A stretch of DNA of 26,089 bases from JAQTNA01 sp043743785 (GTDB taxonomy: Bacteria; Pseudomonadota; Gammaproteobacteria; Burkholderiales; Rhodocyclaceae). Positions 1-6,710 of this stretch are shown in pieces. Numbering within the stretch: the first letter of the stretch is position 1; each line of letters begins with the position of its first letter. The notes beneath the pieces were generated by a model that was not told where the DNA came from, searched no databases, and worked only from the letters and a program-made list of their open reading frames with translations. The stretch covers positions 1 to 26,089 of the forward strand of contig JAYTVW010000075.1 in NCBI GenBank assembly GCA_043743785.1. The letters are read 5' to 3'. The position numbers were made by a program, and so were the translations under genes.

Positions 1-84
1 TTTTGTCGGATGCTGTTTAAACGGCCTCACACGTAGCCTAGCAGCCGATTCTAGCCCTTGCAAGGGTGGCGGCGTATCAGGATG

Positions 85-348
85 TTATCGGTGCAAGAAA
101 ACGCGAACTAAGAGCCATACAACCATGACACCTAACGCGAAGATTGCCAACAAAGTACCGCATCCCATGCGTGGGTCCGGTATGGGTTCGGGGTCGCTGG
201 TCGGGTGTGCTCTCTCGAACTTCCGTCGCAAAGCATCGGCGTGTTGTGCCTTGATTCGTTCGGGTGTGCTGAATTTGTTTTTCGTAAGAATTGCTGCGAA
301 TTCTGAGTTTTCCGGGTCGAAGGGTTCCCCCGGCAATCTGTCTGCCAT
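85..348 (-). CDS. Small phage protein with C-terminal membrane anchor
   Basis: This 87-aa product is not recognised. The first 60 residues are charged and rich in proline, glutamate and arginine. The last 25 form one hydrophobic helix with a basic end (core LLAIFALGVMVVWLLV), predicting a cytoplasmic domain with one membrane anchor. The ATG at 348 is chosen over the ORF's upstream start at 396 because AAAGGAC lies about 8 bases before it. It is transcribed away from the replication gene. Positions 1-84 downstream hold no gene, only the 12-bp palindrome CCCTTGCAAGGG at 55-66. Phage membership is inferred from position. Confidence 0.55.
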   Translation of the reverse strand: MADRLPGEPFDPENSEFAAILTKNKFSTPERIKAQHADALRRKFERAHPTSDPEPIPDPRMGCGTLLAIFALGVMVVWLLVRVFLHR

Positions 349-378
349 TTTTTGTCCTTTGGTGGTGGGGTATGCATC

Positions 379-627
379 ATGACATATGCGCGGCAAAGCA
401 ACATGGAGAAGGCACGCAAGGCGTTACGTCCGTCCCTGCCTCCGGTGCCTATCGATTACCAGCCGCTCATGGTTTTGCGCGGCATCGGTTTGGACTCCAG
501 CGCGTCGGAATGCGGCTTTTGCAGGCATTTGCATGTCTCCTCCTTGCGGCCCTTGGGCTGTTGCTGCCCGTCATCCTTGAGTTTTTCAGAGGGTATCTGC
601 TCCGCGTCGTCCAGGGCTGAATTTTAA
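379..627 (+). CDS. Possible small ORF upstream of the replication gene
   Basis: This open frame of 82 codons begins at ATG 379 behind a GGTGGGG stretch and ends 2 bases before the replication initiator start. The first 40 residues look protein-like, with a basic start and a proline-rich middle (RPSLPPVPIDYQP). The second half is rich in Ser and Cys, as often seen when a hydrophobic gene is read in the wrong frame. The overlapping ORF at 510-620 may be the true coding frame for that part. No family is recognised. Confidence 0.3.
   Translation: MTYARQSNMEKARKALRPSLPPVPIDYQPLMVLRGIGLDSSASECGFCRHLHVSSLRPLGCCCPSSLSFSEGICSASSRAEF
510..620 (+). CDS. Possible 36-aa membrane peptide overlapping the previous ORF
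   Basis: ATG 510 opens a 36-aa frame that is almost wholly hydrophobic (core LLLAALGLLLPVILEFF) and ends with a basic tail. It stops 9 bases before the replication gene. It overlaps the 379-627 frame. It could be a small inovirus membrane protein, or the C-terminal anchor of the upstream ORF reached by a frameshift. No convincing ribosome site was seen. Confidence 0.25.
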   Translation: MRLLQAFACLLLAALGLLLPVILEFFRGYLLRVVQG

Positions 628-629
628 TC

Positions 630-1994
630 ATGGCTAAAAGATACGTTCCTGACCTGCAACAGCGGCGCGAAGCCGAAGAAGCGGCACGCCTCCAGTTTGA
701 CGCCTTGGGGCGTGTCCTCGTGCCGGGTGCGCGGGTGGAAATGGGGGCCAGTCCCGCCCTAGGCGTCCTTCAGGGCGCCGGGCGGGCCGGGGCCTTGCTT
801 TCTACCCCCACGGGTAATACGGGGGTTAAAGAAACCAACGGCGGGTCACAAGGGGGTTCTACCGAAACCGAAGAGCGGGACGATTTATCCGAAATCAGCC
901 TTGTGCTGTCCAACGGAAAAACAAAAATTCACCTTCAGCGCACAAGGTCCGGTGATGGATCGCCAGTTATTCATGATTGGGTTAATTTCACCATCTCTGA
1001 ACCCACGATTATGCGAATCAGTGGCAATCGCTGTCTTGCGGATGAAGATTTTGTAATCTGGATGGGGGCCGAACTGGGGCGGATATTCGGTTTTCGCGTA
1101 ACAGGAGAACGCAAAAACGGTGCGAACTTCTACAAGCGCTCCTGGAATATTGGCGATGATTTCGGCCTTCTGTGTTTTACCGGGCGCGACGATACCATGC
1201 TGATATCCCTCAGTGGGGCAGGGTGTCAACACGCTCTGCCAGGCTGGGAAAGTCGGCTATACGATTTTCTGACCGATGTTAGGGCACATGGTGAACGGGC
1301 GGTGATTACCCGTGTAGATTTGGCGCGAGACTTCCTGAACGGCGAATACCCTATTGAATATTGGCGAGCCATGTACGATTACGGTCAATTCGTCAATCGT
1401 GAGTCCCATTTATCAAGCCGTGAAATGTGGCCTACGCGGGAGTATCGCGGTTGTTGGGAAACTGAAAAAGGATCAAAGCGGGGCCGGACAATGTACGTAG
1501 GCCGTAGAATCTCCGGCCTGTTCTTCCGGTGCTACGAAAAAGGCAAAAAAGAAGGGGCGCCTGATTCTCCATGGGTCCGTGCCGAACTTGAAATTAAATC
1601 GGTAGACAGAATCATTCCTCTGGAAGTGCTGTTAACTCCTGCTGTCTATTGGGGGCAATATCCTGTGCTCAGGCGTCTGTCTACTGTTCAGCCTGAAAGA
1701 ATCGTCATACAAAAAAAGCTGGTGGAACTAACAGCCGAGCATTCAATTCGTATTATCAAAGAGCAATACGGCAAACACCTCCGCGTAATGCACAATTTGC
1801 TAGATGGTGATTCGTCTATGCTGCTCGACCAGCTCATGCATGATGATGTAGACGCTATGCCGCGTCGCTGGGCGTCGGTTGGTGCATCGGTGGATACTCA
1901 AGGTCCGTCGTGTTATGCGGACTCGTCTAATCCGCTTTTTGAACACAGATATTTAGCTGCCGAAAAATACCGCATTTCGGGAAACAGCGTTTAG
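630..1994 (+). CDS. Phage replication initiation protein (Rep_trans / RstA-like, gpII role)
   Basis: This 454-aa protein is the probable initiator that nicks the phage replicative form to start rolling-circle replication. After a variable N-terminus of about 85 residues, rich in Gly, Ser and Glu, it shows features of the replication-initiation-factor family (PF02486; CTXphi RstA and related proteins). These are RVDLARDF near residue 228, TMYVGRR near 287, a tyrosine in RCYEKGKKEG near 302 that could be catalytic, and WVRAELEIKS following. The ATG at 630 has only a weak AGGGCT upstream. It heads the plus-strand phage operon, with the ssDNA-binding gene 60 bases downstream. The family call is firm; the exact catalytic residue is inference. 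Confidence 0.85.
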   Translation: MAKRYVPDLQQRREAEEAARLQFDALGRVLVPGARVEMGASPALGVLQGAGRAGALLSTPTGNTGVKETNGGSQGGSTETEERDDLSEISLVLSNGKTKIHLQRTRSGDGSPVIHDWVNFTISEPTIMRISGNRCLADEDFVIWMGAELGRIFGFRVTGERKNGANFYKRSWNIGDDFGLLCFTGRDDTMLISLSGAGCQHALPGWESRLYDFLTDVRAHGERAVITRVDLARDFLNGEYPIEYWRAMYDYGQFVNRESHLSSREMWPTREYRGCWETEKGSKRGRTMYVGRRISGLFFRCYEKGKKEGAPDSPWVRAELEIKSVDRIIPLEVLLTPAVYWGQYPVLRRLSTVQPERIVIQKKLVELTAEHSIRIIKEQYGKHLRVMHNLLDGDSSMLLDQLMHDDVDAMPRRWASVGASVDTQGPSCYADSSNPLFEHRYLAAEKYRISGNSV

Positions 1995-2054
1995 CGGGAA
2001 TCCAGGGGCCGGGAAAGAGAAGTACCGGCTACCCTTAAATCAGGAGATAGAAAA

Positions 2055-2366
2055 ATGCGTTTTCAAGCAAATATCCGCATCATGGGCGCGAAGCGTTCCA
2101 AGGGTTCCATGGATAACGGCCAAGCCTATGACAGTACAAAGCTGTTCGTCGAAATGGACCTGGACGACAGCAAGGGCGATGCTAAGGGCAAATCGGCCCA
2201 AGACTACGCCTGGGGTACGTCCGAGAATTACGGCAAGATCGGCCATCTGGCCTTTCCGTTTGATGCGGTCGGCACCTTCGACCAGATCACGACCGGCAAG
2301 ATGATGAAAACCGTATTGGTGGACATCAAGCCCACGGCGGCAGTCAAGCCTGCTGGCCAACAGTAA
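2055..2366 (+). CDS. Single-stranded DNA-binding protein (gpV-like)
   Basis: This 103-aa protein starts behind a strong AGGAG, 9 bases from the ATG. Its size, its position directly after the replication initiator, and its sequence (an N-terminal beta-rich MRFQANIRIMG, then a polar stretch DLDDSKGDAKGKSAQDYAWG) fit inovirus gpV-type proteins. These coat nascent phage ssDNA in the cytoplasm and hold it for assembly. The C-terminus ends in a Pro/Ala/Gln tail. The last base of its stop codon is the first base of the next start (TAATG), indicating translational coupling. Assignment rests on resemblance and gene order, not on an invariant motif. Confidence 0.75.
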   Translation: MRFQANIRIMGAKRSKGSMDNGQAYDSTKLFVEMDLDDSKGDAKGKSAQDYAWGTSENYGKIGHLAFPFDAVGTFDQITTGKMMKTVLVDIKPTAAVKPAGQQ

Positions 2367-2548
2367 TGGAACGGGGCGCGGTGATTGTGCAGGATTCGGA
2401 AAGCCGCGCTTTCCTCTGTCCGTCAGATGACGGGGATGTGGGTTATACCCCTTGGATAGATGAAGCGGGCCACTTTCAAAATCTTGCGGAAGCGGCGGAA
2501 TGTGCTGAAGTGTATTGTTCTGAAGGCTACCGTGTTTTGCAATTCTGA
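2366..2548 (+). CDS. Small acidic phage protein, coupled to gpV
   Basis: This 60-aa acidic protein begins at an ATG overlapping the previous stop codon, so it is probably translated by ribosomes finishing the ssDNA-binding gene. It reads like a compact domain, with SRAFLCPSDDGDVGYTPWID in the centre and EAAECAEVYC followed by a hydrophobic end (YRVLQF). Similar small proteins after gpV are common in inoviruses, but I cannot assign a function. There is no signal peptide or membrane segment. Confidence 0.6.
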   Translation: MERGAVIVQDSESRAFLCPSDDGDVGYTPWIDEAGHFQNLAEAAECAEVYCSEGYRVLQF

Positions 2549-2574
2549 AAACTTTCAAACTATTACGGTGTGGG

Positions 2575-2590
2575 GTTTCGCATGCGAAAC
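2575..2590. promoter_or_regulatory. parS-like 16-bp palindrome, copy 1
   Basis: GTTTCGCATGCGAAAC is a perfect 16-bp palindrome in the gap between two small phage genes, 65 bases before the ATG at 2655. The identical sequence recurs at 4486-4501, and 15 of the 16 bases recur at 9016-9031. Its half-sites GTTTC/GAAAC equal those of canonical parS. It is the likely target of the phage ParB (7925-9076); binding is inferred. Confidence 0.7.
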
Positions 2591-2654
2591 TCTAGCCCGG
2601 AACGGTTTGTTTGAGCCGAACCCGCATGGCGAAGCCTCCATAAAGGAGTACGTC

Positions 2655-3059
2655 ATGTCAAGTCAAGTTAAAGCCCTAGAATGCTTTTCTAAGTTTTATT
2701 TCTGCGTCAAGGAAGTAAGTACTTTCTTTGATTCTACGATTGGTTGCAATTTGAATCAGTCTCGTATTGTTGCAACACACACAACGGGCCGTATTCCTGT
2801 ACGGCTTTTCCATAGTCGATTTGAGTTCGTTGCTGCTCGTGGTCTTCAGAAGTTAGCCGACTCTCTGGATGTTTCGAAGCGTTACGAAGTTATCATTAAT
2901 GTCGACGGTTTTCAATGGGAGACTTTGTGCATGAAGCCTGTCCCGTTGTGTGTGTACACTGATACGTGGGTGGTTCCGCTTGTAGCGGTCGAATTTATCA
3001 AAGGCTGCCCGGTTTTCCAGGTATCAGAACAGCTTGTTAAAAGTTATCAAGTCGATTAA
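2655..3059 (+). CDS. Hypothetical phage protein, 134 aa
   Basis: The frame is open from 2460, but the ATG at 2655 is chosen because AAAGGAG lies about 8 bases upstream and the earlier part overlaps the previous gene. The product is cysteine-rich and mixed alpha/beta in character, with no signal peptide and no clear membrane helix. Function is not recognised. It follows the first parS-like palindrome, so its expression may be under ParB control (inference). It lies between the replication and structural genes. Confidence 0.6.
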   Translation: MSSQVKALECFSKFYFCVKEVSTFFDSTIGCNLNQSRIVATHTTGRIPVRLFHSRFEFVAARGLQKLADSLDVSKRYEVIINVDGFQWETLCMKPVPLCVYTDTWVVPLVAVEFIKGCPVFQVSEQLVKSYQVD

Positions 3060-3099
3060 CGTCGGCTTCCCGTCCCGTTTAATTTAGTGAGGTGTCGTC

Positions 3100-3309
3100 A
3101 TGCGGTGTGAGGTGATAGCGTTCAAGAATGCGAAGGCGTTAAAAATCGCCGTGGTGAAAACCGTAGAAGAAAATCCCCAGGTGGGCGAAATTCCGGTAAG
3201 CCCTACGGCTGGTTTTAAAATCGGTGATTTCGGCAATTTGAAATGCTACGTGAAAAGCCGGGATGGTCGTATGGGTGCGGTGTTGCGCCTGGAAGCTGAA
3301 AGGAAATAG
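3100..3309 (+). CDS. Hypothetical phage protein, 69 aa
   Basis: This small basic protein starts at ATG 3100 behind GTGAGGTG. It shows FKNAKALKIAVVKTVEENPQ and a second half rich in Gly and Lys that ends VLRLEAERK. There is no signal peptide or membrane segment. It ends one base before the GTG start of the next ORF, so the two are probably translated together. The family is not recognised. Confidence 0.6.
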   Translation: MRCEVIAFKNAKALKIAVVKTVEENPQVGEIPVSPTAGFKIGDFGNLKCYVKSRDGRMGAVLRLEAERK

Positions 3310-3310
3310 C

Positions 3311-3421
3311 GTGTTATTTTTGATCTTGTCGTTTATGTGGTTTTTCGTGGTCGGCTGTATTGCCGCTCAAACAAAAGCACGTTATGACTATTTCAAAAAA
3401 TGCGCAAAGGTGCAATGGTAA
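3311..3421 (+). CDS. 36-aa membrane protein, candidate minor coat (gpVII/gpIX-like)
   Basis: A short frame starts with GTG at 3311, preceded by AGGAAA about 5 bases upstream, and ends TAA at 3419-3421. The product has one hydrophobic helix (LILSFMWFFVVGCIAA) followed by a basic tail (KARYDYFKKCAK). Size and build match the tiny end-cap proteins gpVII and gpIX of Ff phages. Its stop codon overlaps the next ATG (TAATG), so coupling on both sides supports real translation. The minor-coat role is inferred from size, topology and position. Confidence 0.55.
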   Translation: MLFLILSFMWFFVVGCIAAQTKARYDYFKKCAKVQW

Positions 3422-3690
3422 TGGATCACCTAAAGGAAGCGCTTTTTATCGTTGTCCAGGCTGCGGCGGGTCTGTTCAGTCAATGCGATTTCGTGGCCTA
3501 TGATTTCGAAGCGGCCGTAAGGAATGCTTACGCGCAAGGGGCTTCCGTGTCATCTGTTCAACATTACGTAAAAGAAGGCGAGAGGCTTTCGCGCGGAATG
3601 GATTGTTTTTGGCCTGCAACGCATTGGGCAAAAGGCAATGAGTCAGCTATTGAGGTTGGCGCGGGGCCGGGATTTGAGGGCATAAAATGA
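3421..3690 (+). CDS. Hypothetical phage protein, 89 aa
   Basis: It starts at ATG 3421, overlapping the preceding stop, and ends TGA 3688-3690, overlapping the next ATG at 3687. The product begins with an amphipathic helix (KEALFIVVQAAAGLF) and then becomes soluble, with aromatic and Gly-rich patches. I see no motif that names a function. Tight overlaps on both sides place it in the structural operon. Confidence 0.55.
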   Translation: MDHLKEALFIVVQAAAGLFSQCDFVAYDFEAAVRNAYAQGASVSSVQHYVKEGERLSRGMDCFWPATHWAKGNESAIEVGAGPGFEGIK

Positions 3691-4349
3691 AAAAGCTTAT
3701 TGTGGTTTTGTGTTTTCTCTTTTCTGTTCCGGCCTGGGCGGGTTATTATGCGGTAATTACAAGTAGCAATAGTTCTCAATATGCTGCGGTTGGCGTTACG
3801 TCAACCTGTTATTTAACTCCATCGATGGCTATTAATTGGTTTGGTGTTCGTCAAGGGCAGGTGTTAACAGTTACTGCGATGGCGTCCGATGCGTCTACAT
3901 TTTCGGCGTCATTTTCTAATGGTTCTTATATCCTGAGTGGGACGGTTGGCATTTGTTCTGCGTCTCCTGCTGTGGGTGGCTTGCCGCAATTTTTGGGTGG
4001 TTTATCAGACCCGGCTATTTCTGGCAATTCCGTGTTATCCGGTTCCTCCGGCTCCTCTGGTTCGTCGTCAAGCTCAGCCGATACCCAAGCCTTAACGGCT
4101 GCTGTAACGTCTGTTTCTACAGGTGTTCAAGCGTTGGTCACTAAATCTCAGGCATTAAATGGTAGCGTCGCTGTAATGGCGGATGGTGTCGGTAATTTGG
4201 CGACAGCGGTCAATAATGTTGCAACGGCAACAAGTCCGGTTGACATGCCAGATTTAAACGCCAGTGTTAACCGTGTATCGCCTCAAGAAATCGTTGTTTA
4301 CGCGGGGGCGTTTCTGGCTTTCGCCATGGGTTTCATTGCGAAGTTCTGA
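3687..4349 (+). CDS. Secreted, C-terminally anchored phage protein (putative minor coat)
   Basis: This 220-aa protein has a clear signal peptide (MKKLIVVLCFLFSVPAWA, cleavage before GYY). A Ser/Thr-rich extracytoplasmic domain contains paired cysteines, and a Gly-Ser linker lies at about 112-131. A hydrophobic segment at the very end (IVVYAGAFLAFAMGFIA) is followed by KF. This is the layout of an inovirus virion protein inserted in the inner membrane before assembly. The family is not recognised. It precedes a small membrane ORF and the coat gene. It could be a tip protein or an unusual structural subunit. Confidence 0.6.
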   Translation: MKKLIVVLCFLFSVPAWAGYYAVITSSNSSQYAAVGVTSTCYLTPSMAINWFGVRQGQVLTVTAMASDASTFSASFSNGSYILSGTVGICSASPAVGGLPQFLGGLSDPAISGNSVLSGSSGSSGSSSSSADTQALTAAVTSVSTGVQALVTKSQALNGSVAVMADGVGNLATAVNNVATATSPVDMPDLNASVNRVSPQEIVVYAGAFLAFAMGFIAKF

Positions 4350-4359
4350 AAGGCAATAA

Positions 4360-4485
4360 ATGTTTACCACGCATCTTACGATGGCGCAGTCCATAACCCT
4401 GTTGGTGTTTGCATGGTTGGCGGGCGTGTTGATTGGTGGGGCGTGGCGTACCATTAGAATGTGGTTCGTTGGTTGGGTTTCCTAA
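4360..4485 (+). CDS. 41-aa membrane protein, candidate minor coat
   Basis: ATG 4360 lies behind AAAGG and opens a 41-aa frame with one hydrophobic helix (ITLLVFAWLAGVLIGGAW) and a basic WRTIRMW turn, ending at TAA 4483-4485. The stop is immediately followed by the second parS-like palindrome. Size and topology resemble gpVII/gpIX end-cap proteins. The role is inferred. Confidence 0.5.
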   Translation: MFTTHLTMAQSITLLVFAWLAGVLIGGAWRTIRMWFVGWVS

Positions 4486-4512
4486 GTTTCGCATGCGAAA
4501 CTAGATATAGAA
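4486..4512 (+). promoter_or_regulatory. parS-like palindrome, copy 2, with probable coat-gene promoter
   Basis: The perfect palindrome GTTTCGCATGCGAAAC occupies 4486-4501, directly after a stop codon and 72 bases before the major coat ATG. A TATAGAAT stretch at 4505-4512 could be a -10 element. The palindrome would then fill the space between -35 and -10, where a bound protein would block RNA polymerase. The palindrome is certain. The promoter call is weak, because no good -35 is visible. Confidence 0.5.
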
Positions 4513-4573
4513 TTTTGGGGTAATCCCGAATCCTTGCCGGGGGTTTCCGGTACATTTCCTAAAGGGGAAAATC

Positions 4574-4810
4574 ATGTTTGCTCAAATGCGCAAGATCGCC
4601 GTCAAGTACGGTTCCAAGGTGCTGGTCGCTGGTGCTGCTGCTGCTTCTTCCGTGTCCGCCTTCGCCACCGGCGCGGTGGATTACTCCACCCTGGCTACGG
4701 GTGTTTCCGCCGAAGTCACCAGCGGCATCACGGCTGCGCTTCCGGTCGGTGCCGTGGTCCTGGGTGCCGTTATCGGCTTCCACGTGTTCAAGCGCTTCGT
4801 CAAGGGCTAA
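4574..4810 (+). CDS. Major coat protein (gpVIII-like)
   Basis: This 78-aa precursor is translated from a strong AAAGGGGA site. The first 31 residues are a basic-then-hydrophobic leader ending SAFA. The mature part of about 47 residues has the classic filamentous coat layout: a polar N-terminal helix (VDYSTLATGVSAEVTSG), a membrane-spanning hydrophobic core (ALPVGAVVLGAVIGFHVF) and a basic C-terminus (KRFVKG) that contacts DNA in the virion. It has its own terminator directly downstream and a parS-like site upstream, so it is probably its own high-expression unit. Codons are noticeably C-rich in third positions compared with the AT-richer neighbours, which fits high expression. Confidence 0.9.
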   Translation: MFAQMRKIAVKYGSKVLVAGAAAASSVSAFATGAVDYSTLATGVSAEVTSGITAALPVGAVVLGAVIGFHVFKRFVKG

Positions 4811-4828
4811 ACCGGCCTTTGTCTTTTG

Positions 4829-4861
4829 GGGTCGGTCGGTTTCGGCCGGCCCTTTTTTTTT
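4829..4861 (+). terminator. Rho-independent terminator after the major coat gene
   Basis: A GC-rich stem of about 9 bp with G-U pairs (GGTCGGTCG against CGGCCGGCC) is followed by a run of nine T. A strong terminator directly after gene VIII is a known feature of filamentous phages and limits expression of the downstream adsorption protein. Confidence 0.85.
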
Positions 4862-4880
4862 ATCTTGCGGGTGTTTCCAA

Positions 4881-6278
4881 ATGAAAAAGCGTTTGACGGC
4901 CTTATTTGTAAGCGTCTGCTTTACAGTGTTTTCTGTGTTGTTGCCATATCGTGTTGCAATGGCGGCGGGAACGTTCGAAACATTGTTAACGATGGAAGTT
5001 AGGGGCGGCTTGGCTGCTACTGCGGTCGCTGTTACCCGTGGCAATCCGCTTGTCAATGCCGTGTTGACCGTTGGTGGTGCCGCTATTATTGGTTTTGCGG
5101 GGGATTATCTGGCATCTAAAATCGAGATTCATCCGAAGGATGTTGTTCCGCCTTATTATCCTGGTCCTAGTTCTACGCCTCCTGCTACTGTTGCGGTTCC
5201 ATCTGGCGTGACTGTTACGGGTGTTTGCACGGGTTCGTATGGTTCACCGGCTGCTGCTCTTGCCTGTGCTCAGGCGCAGTTCCCAAATAATCAAACAGGA
5301 TGTATAGCGGCGTCCGGTTTGACTGCGGGTGCGTCGGCTTATGGTTGTGCTGGTTGGCTAAATATATTGCCTGCTCCGTGTCCGTCTGGTTATTCGGCGT
5401 CCGGGTCGTCGTGCAATTTGTCGGATGCATCTAAAGTCCCGTATTCTGTGGATTGGTCGAAATATCCGGTTATACAAACTGCTGCGGATGGTCAATCATT
5501 TGTTGCCGATGCTAAGGCGCCTGTGCCTGTCCCTGCTGCGGTTACACCTAAATTATCTGCGCCGTTGGTTTTAAGTGGACATGACGATCAAAATAACCCT
5601 ATGCAAATAACGGTAACGCCTAATACTGGCGGGGGGTTCACGGTCAAGACGAATACACAATTGACGGATTCAAATGGTTCTACGTTCACTAAGCAAGATT
5701 GGGCAAAAGTGGGTCCGGACGGCAAAATACAAGACTATGGGTCTGTGACTCAAACAGGGTCTATTGCGTCTCCGGGTGTTCAGAATAATACGACGATAAA
5801 TAATAGTGGTGCGGCGGTGGTATTTCCGACCGATTACGCTCGTCAGTCTGATATTACGGCGAACACGGCAGAACAGGCAAAATTAACGGCGGATAGTGCG
5901 GCGGCGGTAGCAGAACAGTCCGCGCAAGATGCTAAATGGGCTGCGTTGGTAAGTACGGCAAAAAGTCAGCAGTTAGATTCAGAAGCAAAAGTAAGCGCTG
6001 CGGCGGTGGCCGTTGGTTTGCCTGGGGGGTTTGGTGGCTTCAATGGGTTGAATCCTCCAACGGCCAATAGTTATAACGTCATGGATCTAATCGGCTTTTA
6101 TTCAAAATTGCCTAGTGGTGGTGGCTGTGAAACGTGGCAAGGGACTATTTTTAATAGGTCGTTTACGCTTGATCCTTGTCCAGTGGTCAATAAGGTAAAA
6201 CCCTATTTAGATTGGGCAGTGGCTACACTCGGAATTTTGGCGGGTTTGAGTGAGTTATTAAAGCGTGAAGAGGGATAA
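4881..6278 (+). CDS. Adsorption protein (gpIII role, TspB-like C-terminus)
   Basis: ATG 4881, 19 bases after the coat terminator, gives a 465-aa protein with a signal peptide (basic MKKR, hydrophobic core, AMA cleavage). The central region is Pro/Thr/Gly/Asn-rich. A cysteine-containing module near 110-175 and a long Ala/Gln helical stretch near 345-385 follow. The C-terminal part has CETWQG and LDPCPVV cysteines, then a hydrophobic anchor (YLDWAVATLGILAGL) and a basic tail. This is the layout of inovirus adsorption proteins and of the TspB-type proteins encoded by neisserial filamentous prophages. It would sit at the virion tip and bind the host pilus. The frame is open further upstream, but that part overlaps the coat gene. 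Confidence 0.75.
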   Translation: MKKRLTALFVSVCFTVFSVLLPYRVAMAAGTFETLLTMEVRGGLAATAVAVTRGNPLVNAVLTVGGAAIIGFAGDYLASKIEIHPKDVVPPYYPGPSSTPPATVAVPSGVTVTGVCTGSYGSPAAALACAQAQFPNNQTGCIAASGLTAGASAYGCAGWLNILPAPCPSGYSASGSSCNLSDASKVPYSVDWSKYPVIQTAADGQSFVADAKAPVPVPAAVTPKLSAPLVLSGHDDQNNPMQITVTPNTGGGFTVKTNTQLTDSNGSTFTKQDWAKVGPDGKIQDYGSVTQTGSIASPGVQNNTTINNSGAAVVFPTDYARQSDITANTAEQAKLTADSAAAVAEQSAQDAKWAALVSTAKSQQLDSEAKVSAAAVAVGLPGGFGGFNGLNPPTANSYNVMDLIGFYSKLPSGGGCETWQGTIFNRSFTLDPCPVVNKVKPYLDWAVATLGILAGLSELLKREEG

Positions 6279-6280
6279 AC

Positions 6281-6352
6281 CGACGCGCCGCCGGTCGGGG
6301 AGGGTGCCATTTCTCGGCTAAAGTGGTGGGGGCATCGACCGGCGGCGCGTCG
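6281..6352. repeat. Perfect 17-bp inverted repeat, large stem-loop
   Basis: The arms 6281-6297 and 6336-6352 are exact reverse complements of 17 bases, very GC-rich (CGACGCGCCG at the outer end). They enclose a 38-base loop in which GTGCC and GGCAT can also pair. The structure fills the 97-base gap between the adsorption and DUF2523 genes. No T-run follows, so it is not a standard terminator. It may be a packaging signal, a replication element or an mRNA-stability structure. Confidence 0.85.
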
Positions 6353-6375
6353 CTAGAAACTTTGGAGATTAGAAA

Positions 6376-6708
6376 ATGCTTGCAATTGTAAAAATGATCG
6401 GGACCGCGGTTAGCATGTTGCTATCGCTGTTCGGCGCTGTTCAAGCGATAGGGGCGGCGTGGTGGTCACTGAAAGTTGGTCGCGCTTTGGCGGTTACGGC
6501 TACGTACACGCTTATTTGGGCGACGATTGTCGGCTTGGTGGGGGGTTTGCTCACGTTGATGCCTGAGCATGGATTTGGCGCCTTTGCGCGTGACTTCATG
6601 CCATCACCCTGGGCAATTGGTGTAGCGGGTGCGGCGGTGTGGGGGACGAAGGCTAGCAAGTACGCGCTCGGCTTCTGGTTGCGTCATCTTAAATCCATGG
6701 CGATGTAA
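6376..6708 (+). CDS. DUF2523-type minor coat protein (gpVI-like)
   Basis: This 110-aa protein starts behind TTGGAGAT. It has three hydrophobic segments: residues 3-28, 36-62 (VTATYTLIWATIVGLVGGLL) and about 77-92. Size and topology fit the DUF2523/gpVI group, which caps the virion end beside gpIII and sits in the inner membrane before assembly. It lies between the adsorption protein and Zot, the usual place. It ends two bases before the Zot ATG, implying coupled translation. Confidence 0.75.
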   Translation: MLAIVKMIGTAVSMLLSLFGAVQAIGAAWWSLKVGRALAVTATYTLIWATIVGLVGGLLTLMPEHGFGAFARDFMPSPWAIGVAGAAVWGTKASKYALGFWLRHLKSMAM

Positions 6709-6710
6709 TT

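Noticed and set aside
379..394. ATGACATATGCGCGGC resembles dif with the central 10 bases missing
   Set aside because: Only two 6-base pieces match and the XerC/XerD arms are incomplete, so it is most likely chance rather than a left attachment site.
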